Below the pieces are notes generated by a model. The model did not search any database. It was not told the origin of the DNA and saw only the letters and a program-made list of their open reading frames with translations. Below are positions 1 to 13,200 of a DNA stretch of 64,000 nucleotides, piece after piece. The first letter of the stretch is position 1. Each line of letters opens with the position of its first letter. Where the stretch lies: NCBI RefSeq assembly GCF_032854445.1, contig NC_088297.1:6651740-6715739 (forward strand). The letters run 5' to 3'. Origin of the DNA: Liolophura sinensis. Taxonomy: Eukaryota; Mollusca; Polyplacophora; Chitonida; Chitonidae. Both the position numbers and the translations under genes were made by a program.

Positions 1-60
1 TATTGATTACAATGTTCATCTTGTAACTGAACGTCCTAATATAATGATTACAATGTTCAT

Positions 61-112
61 CTGGTAACTGAGTGAGTGCTTGGGTTTTAACGTCGTTCTC
101 TCTGGTAACTGA
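61..112 (-). mobile_element. SINE-tail scrap in satellite monomer, copy 1
   Basis: An 11-bp direct repeat CTGGTAACTGA (61-71 and 102-112) brackets 30 bp (72-101) that are not satellite. The 30 bp match the tail end of the SINE found in the blocks: GTGAGTGCTTGGG followed by TTTTAACGTCGT. On the minus strand this is the last part of that SINE, so it reads as a severely 5'-truncated insertion with a target-site duplication. Insert plus duplication add 41 bp, exactly one monomer, so the satellite phase is unchanged. Confidence 0.7.
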
Positions 113-1737
113 ACATGTTATTATAATGATTACAATGTTCATCTTGTAACTGAGCATACTAGTATAATGATTACATTGTTAAATTTGTAACTGAGCATGC
201 TATTATACTGATTACAATGTTCATCTTGTAATTGAGCATGCTATTATAATGATTACAATGTTTATGTTGTAACTGAACATGCTATTATACTGATAACAAT
301 GTTCATCTTGTAACTAAGCATGATATTATAATAATTACAATGTTCATTTTGTAACTGAACATGCTATTATAATGATTACAATGTTCATCTTGTAACTGAA
401 CGTCCTAATAAAATGATTACAATGTTCATCTTGTAAGTGAACATGTTATTATAATGATTACAATGTTCACCTTGTAAATGAAAATGCCATTACAATAATT
501 ACAATATTTATCTTGTAGCAGAACATGCTATTATATCGATTACAATCCTCACGTTTTAACTAAACGTGCTAAAATAATGATTACAATGTTTATCTTGTAA
601 CTGAAGATGCTATTATAATAATTACAAAGGGTGTCTTGTAACTGACCATGCTATTATAGTAATTACAAAAATCACCTTGTAACTGAACATGCTATTATAA
701 TGATTACAATGTTCACCATGTCACTGAAAGTGATATTATAATAGTTTTAATGTTCATTTTGTAACTGAACACGGTATTAGGTTATTGCAATGTTCATCCT
801 GTAACCGAATATGCTATTATAATGATTACAATGTTCATCTTGTAACTGAGCATGCTATTACAATGATTACAATGTTCATCTTGTAACTGACCATGCTGTT
901 ATTATGATTACAATGTTTATCTTGTAACTGAACAGGCTAATATAATGATTACAATGTTCATTTTGCAACTGAACATGCTTTTTACTGATTACAATGTTCA
1001 TCTTGTAACTACATATGCTATAATAACAATTACAATGTTCATCTTGTAATGAAATATGCTAATATAATGATTGCAATATTCATTTTGTAACTGAGCATGA
1101 TATTATAGTGATTAAAATAATGATTTTGTAACCGTTGACGCTATTATAATGATTACAATGTTCACCTTGTAACTGAGCATGCTAATATAATGATTTAAAT
1201 GTTCACCTTGTCACTGAACGTGCTATTATAATAATTTTAATGTTCATTTTGTAACTGAACACGGTATTAGGTTATTATAATGTTCATCTTGTAACTGAAT
1301 ATGCTATTATAATTATTGCAATGTTCATCTTGGCACTGAACATTCTATTATAATGATTTCAATGTTCATTTTGTAACTGAACACGCTATTAAATTATTAC
1401 AATGTTCATCTTGTAACTGAGCACGCTATTATACTGAATACAATGTTCATCTTGTAACTGGGCATACTAGTATAATGATTACAATATTAATTTTGTAACT
1501 GAGCATGCTATTATACTGATTACAATGTTCATCTTGTAACTGAACATGCTATTATAATGATTACAATGTTCATGTTGTAACTGAACATGCTATTATACTG
1601 ATAACAATGTTCATCTTGTAACTGGGCATACTAGTATAATGATTACAATGTTCATTTTGTAACTGAATATGCTATTATATTGATTACAATGTTCATCTTG
1701 TAACTGAACGTCCTAATATAATGATTACAATGTTCAT

Positions 1738-1789
1738 CTGGTAACTGAGTGAGTGCTTGGGTTTTAACGTCGTTCTCTCTGGTAACTGA
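1738..1789 (-). mobile_element. SINE-tail scrap in satellite monomer, copy 2
   Basis: Same 30-bp insert (1749-1778) between 11-bp repeats at 1738-1748 and 1779-1789, sitting 1,677 bp after copy 1. The flanking monomers on both sides are also the same, so this is a copy of the same insertion carried by satellite amplification. Confidence 0.7.
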
Positions 1790-2640
1790 ACATGTTATTA
1801 TAATGATTACAATGTTCATCTTGTAACTGAGCATACTAGTATAATGATTACATTGTTAAATTTGTAACTGAGCATGCTATTATACTGATTACAATGTTCA
1901 TCTTGTAATTGAGCATGCTATTATAATGATTACAATGTTTATGTTGTAACTAAACATGCTATTATACTGATAACAATGTTCATCTTGTAACTAAGCATGA
2001 TATTATAATAATTACAATGTTCATTTTGTAACTGAACATGCTATTATAATGATTACAATGTTCATCTTGTAACTGAGCATGCTATAACAATGATTACAGT
2101 GTTCATCTTGTAACTGACCATGCTGTTATTATGATTACAATGTTTATCTTGTAACTGAACATGCTAAAATAATGATTACAATGTTCATTTTGCAACAGAA
2201 CATGCTTTTATACTGATTACAATGCTCATCTTAAAACTACATATGCTATAATAATGATTACAATGTTCATCTTGTAATGAAATATGCTAGTATAATAATT
2301 GCAATATTCATTTTGTAACTAGGCATGCTATTATATTGATTACAATGATGATTTTGTAACAGTTGACGCTATTATAATGATTACAATGTTCACCTTGTAA
2401 CTGAGCATGCTATTATAATGATTTAAATGTTCACCTTGTCACTGAACGTGCTATTATAACAATTTTAATGTTCATTTTGTAACTGAACACAGTATTAGGT
2501 TATTATAATGTTCATCTTGTAACTGAATATGCTATTATAATGATTGCAATGTTTATCTTGGCACTGAACATTCTCTTATAATGGTTTCAATGTTCATTTT
2601 GTAACTGAACACGCTATTAAATTATTACAATGTTCATCCT

Positions 2641-4400
2641 GTAACTGAACATGCTATTATAATGATTACAATGTTCATATTGTAACTGAGCACGCTATTG
2701 TAATGATTACAATGTTCACCTTGTAACTGAGCACATTTTTATAATGATTACAACATCATCTTGTACCTGAATATGCTATTGTAATGATTACAATGTCCAT
2801 TTTGCAACTGAGCATGCTTGTATACTGATTACAATGTTCACCTTGCAACTGATGATGTTTTTATAATGATTACAATGTTCATCTGGTAACTGAACATGCA
2901 ATTATAAGGATTACAATGTTCACTTTGTAACTGAACATGCTATTACAATGATTACAATGTTCATCTTGTAACTGAACATGCTATTATGTCGATTACAATA
3001 TTCATCTTGCAACTGAGCATGATATTATAATGATTACAATGATCATCTTGTAATTGAACGTGCTAATATAATGAATACAATGTTCATTTTGTAACTGATG
3101 ATGTTATTATAATGATTACAATATTCATCTTGTAACTGAATATGCTAATGTAATAATTATAATGTCCATTCTCCAACTGAGCATGCTTTTATACTGATTA
3201 CAATGTCCACCTTGTAACTGAACATGCTATTATAATGACTTCAATGTTAATCTTGTAACTGAGCATGTTTTTATAATGATTACAATGTTCACCTTGCAAC
3301 TAAACATGCTTTTATAATGATTACAATGTTCATCTTGTAATTGAACGTGCTAATATAATGAATACAATGTTTATTTTGTAACTGATGATGTTATTATAAT
3401 GATTACAATATTCATCTTGTAAGTGAATATGCTAATGTAATGATTACAATGTCCATTTTGCAACTGAGCATGCTTTTATACTGATTACAATGTTCACCTT
3501 GTAACTGATGATGTTTTTATAATGATTACAATGTTCATCTTGTAACTGAGCACGCTATTGTAATGATTACAATGTTCACCTTGTAACTGAGCACGTTATT
3601 ATAATGATTACAATGTTCATCATGTAACTGAATATGCTATTGTAATGATTACACTGTCCATTTTGCAACTGAGCATGCTTGTATACTGATAACAATGTTC
3701 ACCTTGCAACTGATGATGTTTTTATAATGATTACAATGTTCATCTTGTAACTGAACATGCAATTATAAGGATTACAATGTTCACTTTGTAACTGAACATG
3801 CTATTACAATGATTACAATGTTCATCTTGTAACTGAACATGCTATTATGTCGATTACAATCTTCATCTTGAAACTGAGCATAATATTATAATGATTACAA
3901 TGTTCATCTTGTAGTTTAACGTGCTAATATAATAAATACATTGTTCATTTTGTAACTGATGATGTTATTATAATAATTACAATGTTCATCTTGTAAGTGA
4001 ATATGCTAATGTAATGATTACAATGTCCATTTTGCAACTGAGCATGTTTTTATACTGATTACAATGTCCACCTTGTAACTGAACATGCTATTATAATGAT
4101 TACAATGTTCATCTTGTAACTGAGCATGTTTTTATAATGATTACAATGTTCACCTTGCAACTGAACATGCTGTTTATAATGATTACAATGTTCATCTTGT
4201 AATTGAACGTGCTAATATAATGAATACAATGTTTATTTTGTAACTGATGATGTTATTATAATGATTACAATATTCATCTTGTAAGTGAATATGATTATAA
4301 TGATTACAATGTCCATTTTGCAACTGAGTATGCTTTTATACTGATTACAATGTTCACCTTGTAACTGATGATGTTTTTAAAATGATTACAATGTTTATCT
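2641..4400 (+). repeat. Higher-order repeat of about 860 bp (21 monomers)
   Basis: The order of variant monomers starting at CACGCTATTG (2691) starts again at 3551, 860 bp later, close to 21 x 41. The ordered types include GAGCACGCT, GAGCACATT, GAATATGCT, GAGCATGCTTG, GATGATGTT, GAACATGCAATTATAAGG and CTATTATGTCGATTAC. The TATGTCGATTAC variant likewise recurs at about 2986 and 3846. Copies differ by scattered substitutions, so the limits are approximate. Confidence 0.65.
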
Positions 4401-5590
4401 TGTAACTACATATGCTATAATAATGATTACAATGTTCATCTTGTAATGAAATATGCTAATAGAATAATTGCAATATTCATTTTGTAACTGAGCATACTAT
4501 TATATTGATTACAATGATGATTTTGTAACAGTTGACGCTAATATAATAATTACAATGTTTACTTTGTAACTGAACATGCTATTACAATGATTACAATGTT
4601 TATCTTGTAACTGAACATGCTATTATGTCGATTACAATCTTCATCTTTTAACTGAAAATGATATTTTAATGATTACAATGTTTATCATGCAACTGAGCAT
4701 GCTTTTATAATGATTACAATGTTCACTTCGTAACTGAACATGATATTATACTTTTTACAATGTTCATCTTGTAACTGGGCATGTTTTTTTAATGATTACA
4801 ATGATCATCTTGTAACTGAGCACGCTATTGTAATGATTCCAATGTTCACCTTGTAACGGAGCACATTATTATAATGATTACAATGTTCATCTTGTAACTG
4901 AATATGCTATTGTAAGGATTACAATGTCCATTTTGCAACTGAGCATGCTTGTATACTAATTACAATGTTCACTTTGTAACTGAACATGCTATTACAATGA
5001 TTACAATGTTCATCTTGTAACTGAACATGCTATTATCTCGATTACAATCTTCATCTTGCAACTGAGCATGATATTATAATGATTACAATGTTCATCTTGT
5101 AACTGAACATGCTAATGTAATGATTACAATGTCCATTTTGCAACTGAGCATGCTTTTACACTGATTACAATGTCCACTTTGTAACTGATGATGTTTTTGT
5201 AATGATTACAGTGTTCATCTTGTAACTACATATGCTATAATAATGATTACAATGTTCATCTTGTAATGAAATATGCTAATATAATGATTGCAATATTCAT
5301 TTTGTAACTGAGCATGCTATTATATTGATTACAATGATGATTTTGTAACCGTTAAGGCTATTATAATGATTACAATGTTTACTTTGTAACTAAACATGCT
5401 ATTACAATGATTACAATGTTCATCATGCAACTAAACATGCTATTATGTCGATTACAATTTTCATCTTGTAACTGAAAATGATATTATAATGATTACAATG
5501 TTTATCTTGCAACTGAGCATGCTATTATAATGATTATAATGTTCACTTCGTAACTGAACATGCTATTTGAACTTTTACAATGTTCATCTT

Positions 5591-6162
5591 GTAACCGTTG
5601 ACGCTATTATAATGATTACAATGTTCACCTTGTAACTGAGCATGCTATTATAATAATTTTAATGATCATTTTGTCACTGAACGTGCTATTTTAATAATTT
5701 TAATGTTCATTTTGTAAATGAACACGGTATTAGGTTATTATAATGTTCATCTTGTAACTGAATATGCTATTATAATGATTACAATGTTTATCTTGCCACT
5801 GAACATTCTATTATAATGATTTCAATGTTCATTTTGTATCTGAACACGCTATTTTAACTTTTACAATGTTCATCTTGTAACCGTTGACGCTATTATAATG
5901 ATTACAATGTTCACCTTGTAACTGAGCATGCTATTATAATAATTTTAATGATCATTTTGTCACTGAACGTGCTATTTTAATAATTTTAATGTTCATTTTG
6001 TAAATGAACACGGTATTAGGTTATTATAATGTTCATCTTGTAACTGAATATGCTATTATAATGATTACAATGTTCATCTTGCCAATGAACATTCTATTAT
6101 AATGATTTCAATGTTCATTTTGTAACTGAACACGCTATTAAATTATTACAATGGTAATCTAG
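5591..6162 (+). repeat. 286-bp tandem duplication within satellite
   Basis: GTAACCGTTG at 5591 recurs at 5877, with the following monomers repeated in order (CCGTTGACG, an AATTTTAATGATCATT monomer, GAACACGGTATTAGG, a TTGCCA monomer). The period is one base short of seven monomers. The same doubled segment is also present at 22708/22994 and 33513/33799, so the duplication came before the spread of the larger unit. Confidence 0.8.
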
Positions 6163-8863
6163 TAACTGAACATGCTATTATAATGATTACAATGTTCACC
6201 TTGTAACTGAACACGCTATTGTAATGATTACAATGTTCACCTTGTAACTGAGCCCATTTTTATAATGATTACAATGTTCATCTTGCAACTGAATATGCTA
6301 TTGTAATAATTACAATGTCCATTTTGCAACTGAGCATGCTTGTATACTGATTACAATGTTCACCTTGCAACTGATGATGTTTTTATAATGATTACAATGT
6401 TCATCTTGTAACTGAACATGCAATTATAAGGATTACAATGTTCACTTTGTAACTGAACATGCTATTACAATAATTACAATGTTCATCTTGTAACTGAACA
6501 TGCTATTATGTCGATTACAATCTTCATCTTGCAACTGAGCATGATATTATAATGACTACAATGTTCATCTTGTAATTGAACGTGCTAATATAATGAATAC
6601 AATGTTCATTTTGTAACTGATGATGTTATTATAAAGATTACAATGTTCATCTTGTAATTGAACGTGCTAATATAATGAATACAATGTTCATTTTGTAACT
6701 GATGATGTTATTATAATGATTACAATATTCATCTTGTAACTGAATATTCTAATGTAATGATTACAATGTCTTTTTTGCAACTGAGCATGCTTTTATACTG
6801 ATTACAATGTTCACTTTGTAACTGATGATGTTTTTATAATGATTACAATGTTCATCTTGTAACTACATATGCTATAATAATGATTACATTGTTCATCTTG
6901 TAATAAATTATGCTAATATAATGATTGCAATATTCATTTTGTAACTGAGCATGCTATTATATTGATTACAATGATGATTTTGTAACCGTTGACGCTATTA
7001 TAATGATTACAATGTTTACTTTGTAACTGAACATGCTATTATAATGATTACAATGTTCATCTTGTAACTGAACATGCTATTATGTCGATTACAATCTTCA
7101 TCTTGTAACTGAAAATGATATTATAAGGATAACAATGTTTATCTTGCAACTGAGCATGCTATTATAATGATTACAATGTTCACTTTGTAACTGAACATGC
7201 TAATTTAACTATTACAATGTTCATCTTGTAACTGGGCATGTTTTTATAATGATTACAATGTTCACCTTCTAACTGAGCAGGCTATTGTAATGATTACAAT
7301 GTTCACCTTCTAACTGAGCACATTATTATAATGATTACAATGTTCATCTTGTAACTAAATATGCTATTGTAATGATTACAATGTCCATTTTGCAACTGAG
7401 CATGCTTGTATACTGATTACATTGTTCACCTTGCAACTGATGATGTTTTTATAATGATTACAATGTTCATCTTGTAACTGAACATACAATTATAAGGATT
7501 ACAATGTTCACCTTGTAACTGAACATGCTATTACAATGATTACAATGTTCATCTTGTAACTGAACATGCTATTATGTCGATTACAATCTTCATCTTGCAA
7601 CTGAGCATAATATTATAATGATTACAATGTTCATCTTGTAATTGAACGTGCTAATATAATGAATACAATGTTCATTTTGTAACTGATGATGTTATTATAA
7701 TGTTACAATATTCATCTTGTAACTGAATATGCTAATGTAATGATTACAATGTCCATTTTGCAACTGAGCATCCTTTTATACTGATTACAATGTCCACCTT
7801 GTAACTGAACATGCTATTATAATGATTTAAATGTTCATCTTGTAACTGAGCATGTTTTTATAATGATTACAATGTTCACCTTGTAACTGAACATGCTTTT
7901 ATAATGATTACAATGTTCATCTTGTAATTGAACGTGCTAATATAATGAATACAATGTTTTTTTTGTAACTGATGATGTTATTATAATGATTACAATATTC
8001 ATCTTGTAAGTTAATATGCTAATGTAATGATTACAATGTCCATTTTGCAACTGACAATGCTTTTATACTGATTACAATGTTCACCTTGTCACTGATGATG
8101 TTTTTATAATGATTACAATGTTCATCTTGTAACTACATATGCTATAATACTGATTACAATGTTCATCTTGGAATGAAATATGCTAATATAGTAACTGCAA
8201 TATTAATTTTGTAACTGAGCATGCTATTATATTGATTACAATGATGATTTTGTAACCGTTGACGCTATTATAATGATTACAATATTAATTTTGTAACTGA
8301 GCATGCTATTATACTGATTACAATGTTCATCTTGTAACTGAACATGCTATTATAATGATTACAATGTTCATGTTGTAACTGAACATGCTATTATACTGAT
8401 AACAATGTTCATCTTGTAACTGGGCATACTAGTATAATGATTAGAATGTTCATCTTGTAACTGAGCATGCTATTATACTGATTACAATTTTTATCTTTTA
8501 ATTGAGCATGCTATTATAATAATTACATTGCTCATCTTGTATTTGAGCAAGCTATTATAATTATTACAATGTTCATCTTGTAATTGAGCATACTAGTATA
8601 ATGATTACAATGTTAATTTTGTAACTGAGCATGCTATTTTACTGATTACAATGTTAATCTTGTAATTGAGCATGCTGTTATAATGATTACAATGTTCATG
8701 TTGTAACTGAACATGCTATTATACTGATAACAATGTTCATCTTGTAACTGAACATAACATTACAATAATTACAATGTTCATTTTGTAACTGAATATGCTA
8801 TTATATTGATTACAATGTTCATCTTGTAACTGAACATCCTAATATAATGATTACAATGTTCAT

Positions 8864-8915
8864 CTGGTAGCTGAGTGAGTGCTTGGGTTTTAACGTCGTT
8901 CTCTCTGGTAACTGA
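8864..8915 (-). mobile_element. SINE-tail scrap in satellite monomer, copy 3
   Basis: The 30-bp insert is at 8875-8904. The left 11-bp repeat here has one change (CTGGTAGCTGA, 8864-8874) against the right copy at 8905-8915. It lies 7,126 bp after copy 2, which marks a long-range repeat of the surrounding array. Confidence 0.7.
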
Positions 8916-10246
8916 ACATGTTATTATAATGATTACAATGTTCATCTTGTAACTGAGCATACTAGTATAATGATTACATTGTTAATTTTGTAACTGAGCA
9001 TGCTATTATACTGATTGCAATGTTCATCTTGTAATTGAGCATGCTATTATAATGAATACAATGTTTATGTTGTTACTAAACATGCTATTATACTGATAAC
9101 AATGTTCATCTTGTAACTAAGCATGATATTATAATAATTACAATGTTCATTTAGTAAGTGAACATGCTATTATAATAATTACAATGTTCATCTTGTAACT
9201 GAACGTCCTAATATGATGATTACAATGATCATCTTGTAAGTAAACATGTTATTATAATGATTACAATGTTCACCTTGTAAATGAACATGCCATTACAATA
9301 ACTAAAATATTTATCTTGTAACTGAACATGCTATTATATCAATTACAATCCTCACGTTTCAACTAAACGTGCTAATATAATGATTACAATGTTTATCTTG
9401 TAACTGAAGATGCTATTATAATAATTACAATTGGTGTCTTGTAACTGAACGTTCTATTATAGTAATTACAATAATCACCTTGTAACTGGACATGCTATTA
9501 TAATGATTACAATGTTCACCATGTCACTAAAAGTGATATTATAATAGTTTTAATGTTCATTTTGTAACTGAACACGGTATTAGGTTATTGCAATGTTCAT
9601 CCTGTAACCGAATATGCTATTATAATAATTACAATGTTCATCTTGTAACTGAGCATGCTATTACAATGATTACAGTGTTCATCTTGTAACTGACCATGCT
9701 GTTATTATGATTACAATGTTCATCTTGTAACTGAACATGCTAAAATAATGATTACAATGTTCATTTTGCAACAGAACATGCTTTTATACTGATTACAATG
9801 CTCATCTTATAACTACATATGCTATAATAATGATTACAATGTTCATCTTGTAATGAAATATGCTAATATAATAATTGCAATATTCATTTTGTAACTAGGC
9901 ATGCTATTATATTGATTACAATGATGATTTTGTAACAGTTGACGCTATTATAATGATTACAATGTTCACCTTGTAACTGAGCATGCTATTATAATGATTT
10001 AAATGTTCACCTTGTCACTGAACGTGCTATTATAACAATTTTAATGTTCATTTTGTAACTGAACACAGTATTAGGTTATTATAATGTTCATCTTGTAACT
10101 GAATATGCTATTATAATGATTGCAATGTTTATCTTGGCACTGAACATTCTCTTATAATGGTTTCAATGTTCATTTTGTAACTGAACACGCTATTAAATTA
10201 TTACAATGTTCATCCTGTAACTGAACATGCTATTATAATGATTACA

Positions 10247-13200
10247 ATGTTCATATTGTAACTGAGCACGCTATTGTAATGATTACAATGTTCACCTTGT
10301 AACTGAGCACATTATTATAATGATTACAACATCATCTTGTACCTGAATATGCTATTGTAATGATTACAATGTCCATTTTGCAACTGAGCATGCTTGTATA
10401 CTGATTACAATTTCACCTTGCAACTGATGATGTTTTATAATGATTACAATGTTCATCTGGTAACTGAACATGCAATTATAAGGATTACAATGTTCACTTT
10501 GTAACTGAACATGCTATTACAATGATTACAATGTTCATCTTGTAACTGAACATGCTATTATGTCGATTACAATATTCATCTTGCAACTGAGCATGATATT
10601 ATAATGATTACATTGATCATCTTGTAATTGAACGTGCTAATATAATAAATACAATGTTCATTTTGTAACTGTTGATGTTATTATAATGATTACAATATTC
10701 ATCTTGTAACTGAATATGCTAATGTAATAATTATAATGTCCATTTTCCAACTGAGCATGCTTTTATACTGATTACAATGTCCACCTTGTAACTGAACATG
10801 CTATTATAATGACTTCAATGTTAATCTTGTAACTGAGCATGTTTTTATAATGATTACAATGTTCACCTTGCAACTAAACATGCTTTTATAATGATTACAA
10901 TGTTCATCTTGTAATTGAACGTGCTAATATAATGAATACAATGTTTATTTTGTAACTGATGATGTTATTATAATGATTACAATATTCATCTTGTAAGTGA
11001 ATATGCTAATGTAATGATTACAATGTCCATTTTGCAACTGAGCATGCTTTTATACTGATTACAATGTTCACCTTGTAACTGATGATGTTTTTATAATGAT
11101 TACAATGTTCATCTTGTAACTGAGCACGCTATTGTAATGATTACAATGTTCACCTTGTAACTGAGCACATTATTATAATGATTACAATGTTCATCATGTA
11201 ACTGAATATGCTATTGTAATGATTACACTGTCCATTTTGCAACTGAGCATGCTTGTATACTGATAACAATGTTCACCTTGCAACTGATGATGTTTTTATA
11301 ATGATTACAATGTTCATCTTGTAACTGAACATGCAATTATAAGGATTGCAATGTTCAATTTGTAACTGAACATGCTATTACAATGATTACAATGTTCATC
11401 TTGTAACTGAACATGCTATTATGTCGATTACAATCTTCATCTTGAAACTGAGCATGATATTATAATGATTACAATGTTCATCTTGTAGTTTAACGTGCTA
11501 ATATAATGAATACAATGTTCATTTTGTAACTGATGATGTTATTATAATAATTACAATGTTCATCTTGTAAGTGAATATGCTAATGTAATGAATACAATGT
11601 CCATTTTGCAACTGAGCATGCTTTTATACTGATTACAATGTCCACCTTGTAACTGAACATGCTATTATAATGATTACAATGTTCATCTTGTAACTGAGCA
11701 TGTTTTTATAATGATTACAATGTTCACCTTGCAACTGAACATGCTGTTTATAATGATTACAATGTTCATCTTGTAATTGAACGTGCTAATATAATGAATA
11801 CAATGTTTATTTTGTAACTGATGATGTTATTATAATGATTACAATATTCATCTTGTAAGTGAATATGATTATAATGATTACAATGTCCATTTTGCAACTG
11901 AGTATGCTTTTATACTGATTACAATGTTCACCTTGTAACTGATGATGTTTTTAAAATGATTACAATGTTTATCTTGTAACTACATATGCTATAATAATGA
12001 TTACAATGTTCATCTTGTAATAAAATATGCTAATATAATAATTGCAATATTCATTTTGTAACTGAGCATACTATTATATTGATTACAATGATGATTTTGT
12101 AACAGTTGACGCTAATATAATAATTACAATGTTTACTTTGTAACTGAACATGCTATTACAATGATTACAATGTTTATCTTGTAACTGAACATGCTATTAT
12201 GTCGATTACAATCTTCATCTTTTAACTGAAAATGATATTTTAATGATTACAATGTTTATCATGCAACTGAGCATCCTTTTATAATGATTACAATGTTCAC
12301 TTCGTAACTGAACATGATATTATACTTTTTACAATGTTCATCTTGTAACTGGGCATGTTTTTTTAATGATTACAATGATCATCTTGTAACTGAGCACGCT
12401 ATTGTAATGATTCCAATGTTCACCTTGTAACGGAGCACATTATTATAATGATTACAATGTTCATCTTGTAACTGAGCATGCTATTACAATGATTACAATG
12501 TTCACCTTGTAACTGAGCACATTATTATAATGATTACAACATCATCTTGTACCTGAATATGCTATTGTAATGATTACAATGTCCATTTTGCAACTGAGCA
12601 TGCTTGTATACTGATTACAATGTTCACCTTGCAACTGATGATGTTTTTGTAATGATTACAATGTTCATCTGGTAACTGAACATGCAATTATAAGGATTAC
12701 AATGTTCACTTTGTAACTGAACATGCTATTACAATGATTACAATGTTCATCTTGTAACTGAACATGCTATTATGTCGATTACAATATTCATCTTGCAACT
12801 GAGCATGATATTATAATGATTACAATGATCATCTTGTAATTGAACGTGCTAATATAATGAATACAATGTTCATTTTGTAACTGATGATGTTATTATAATG
12901 ATTACAATATTCATCTTGTAACTGAATATGCTAATGTAATGATTACAATGTCCATTTTGCAACTGAGCATGCTTTTATACTGATTACAATGTCCACCTTG
13001 TAACTGAACATGCTATTATAATGATTACAATGTTCATCTTGTAACTGAGCATGTTTTTATAAGGATTACAATGTTCACCTTGCAACTGAACATGCTGTTT
13101 ATAATGATTACAATGTTCATCTTGTAATTGAACGTGCTAATATAATGAATACAATGTTTATTTTGTAACTGATGATGTTATTATAATGATTACAATATTC

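Noticed and set aside
1652-1834. Minus-strand protein frames of the MLSYKMNIVIIII type, here and at 8778, 31623, 39486, 43213, 43991, 48046, 57768, 58590 and 60923
   Set aside because: They are readings of the satellite. 41 is not a multiple of three, so the frame rotates every monomer, and one of the three rotations normally holds a TGA. They open only where that codon is changed, which limits them to about 60-70 codons.
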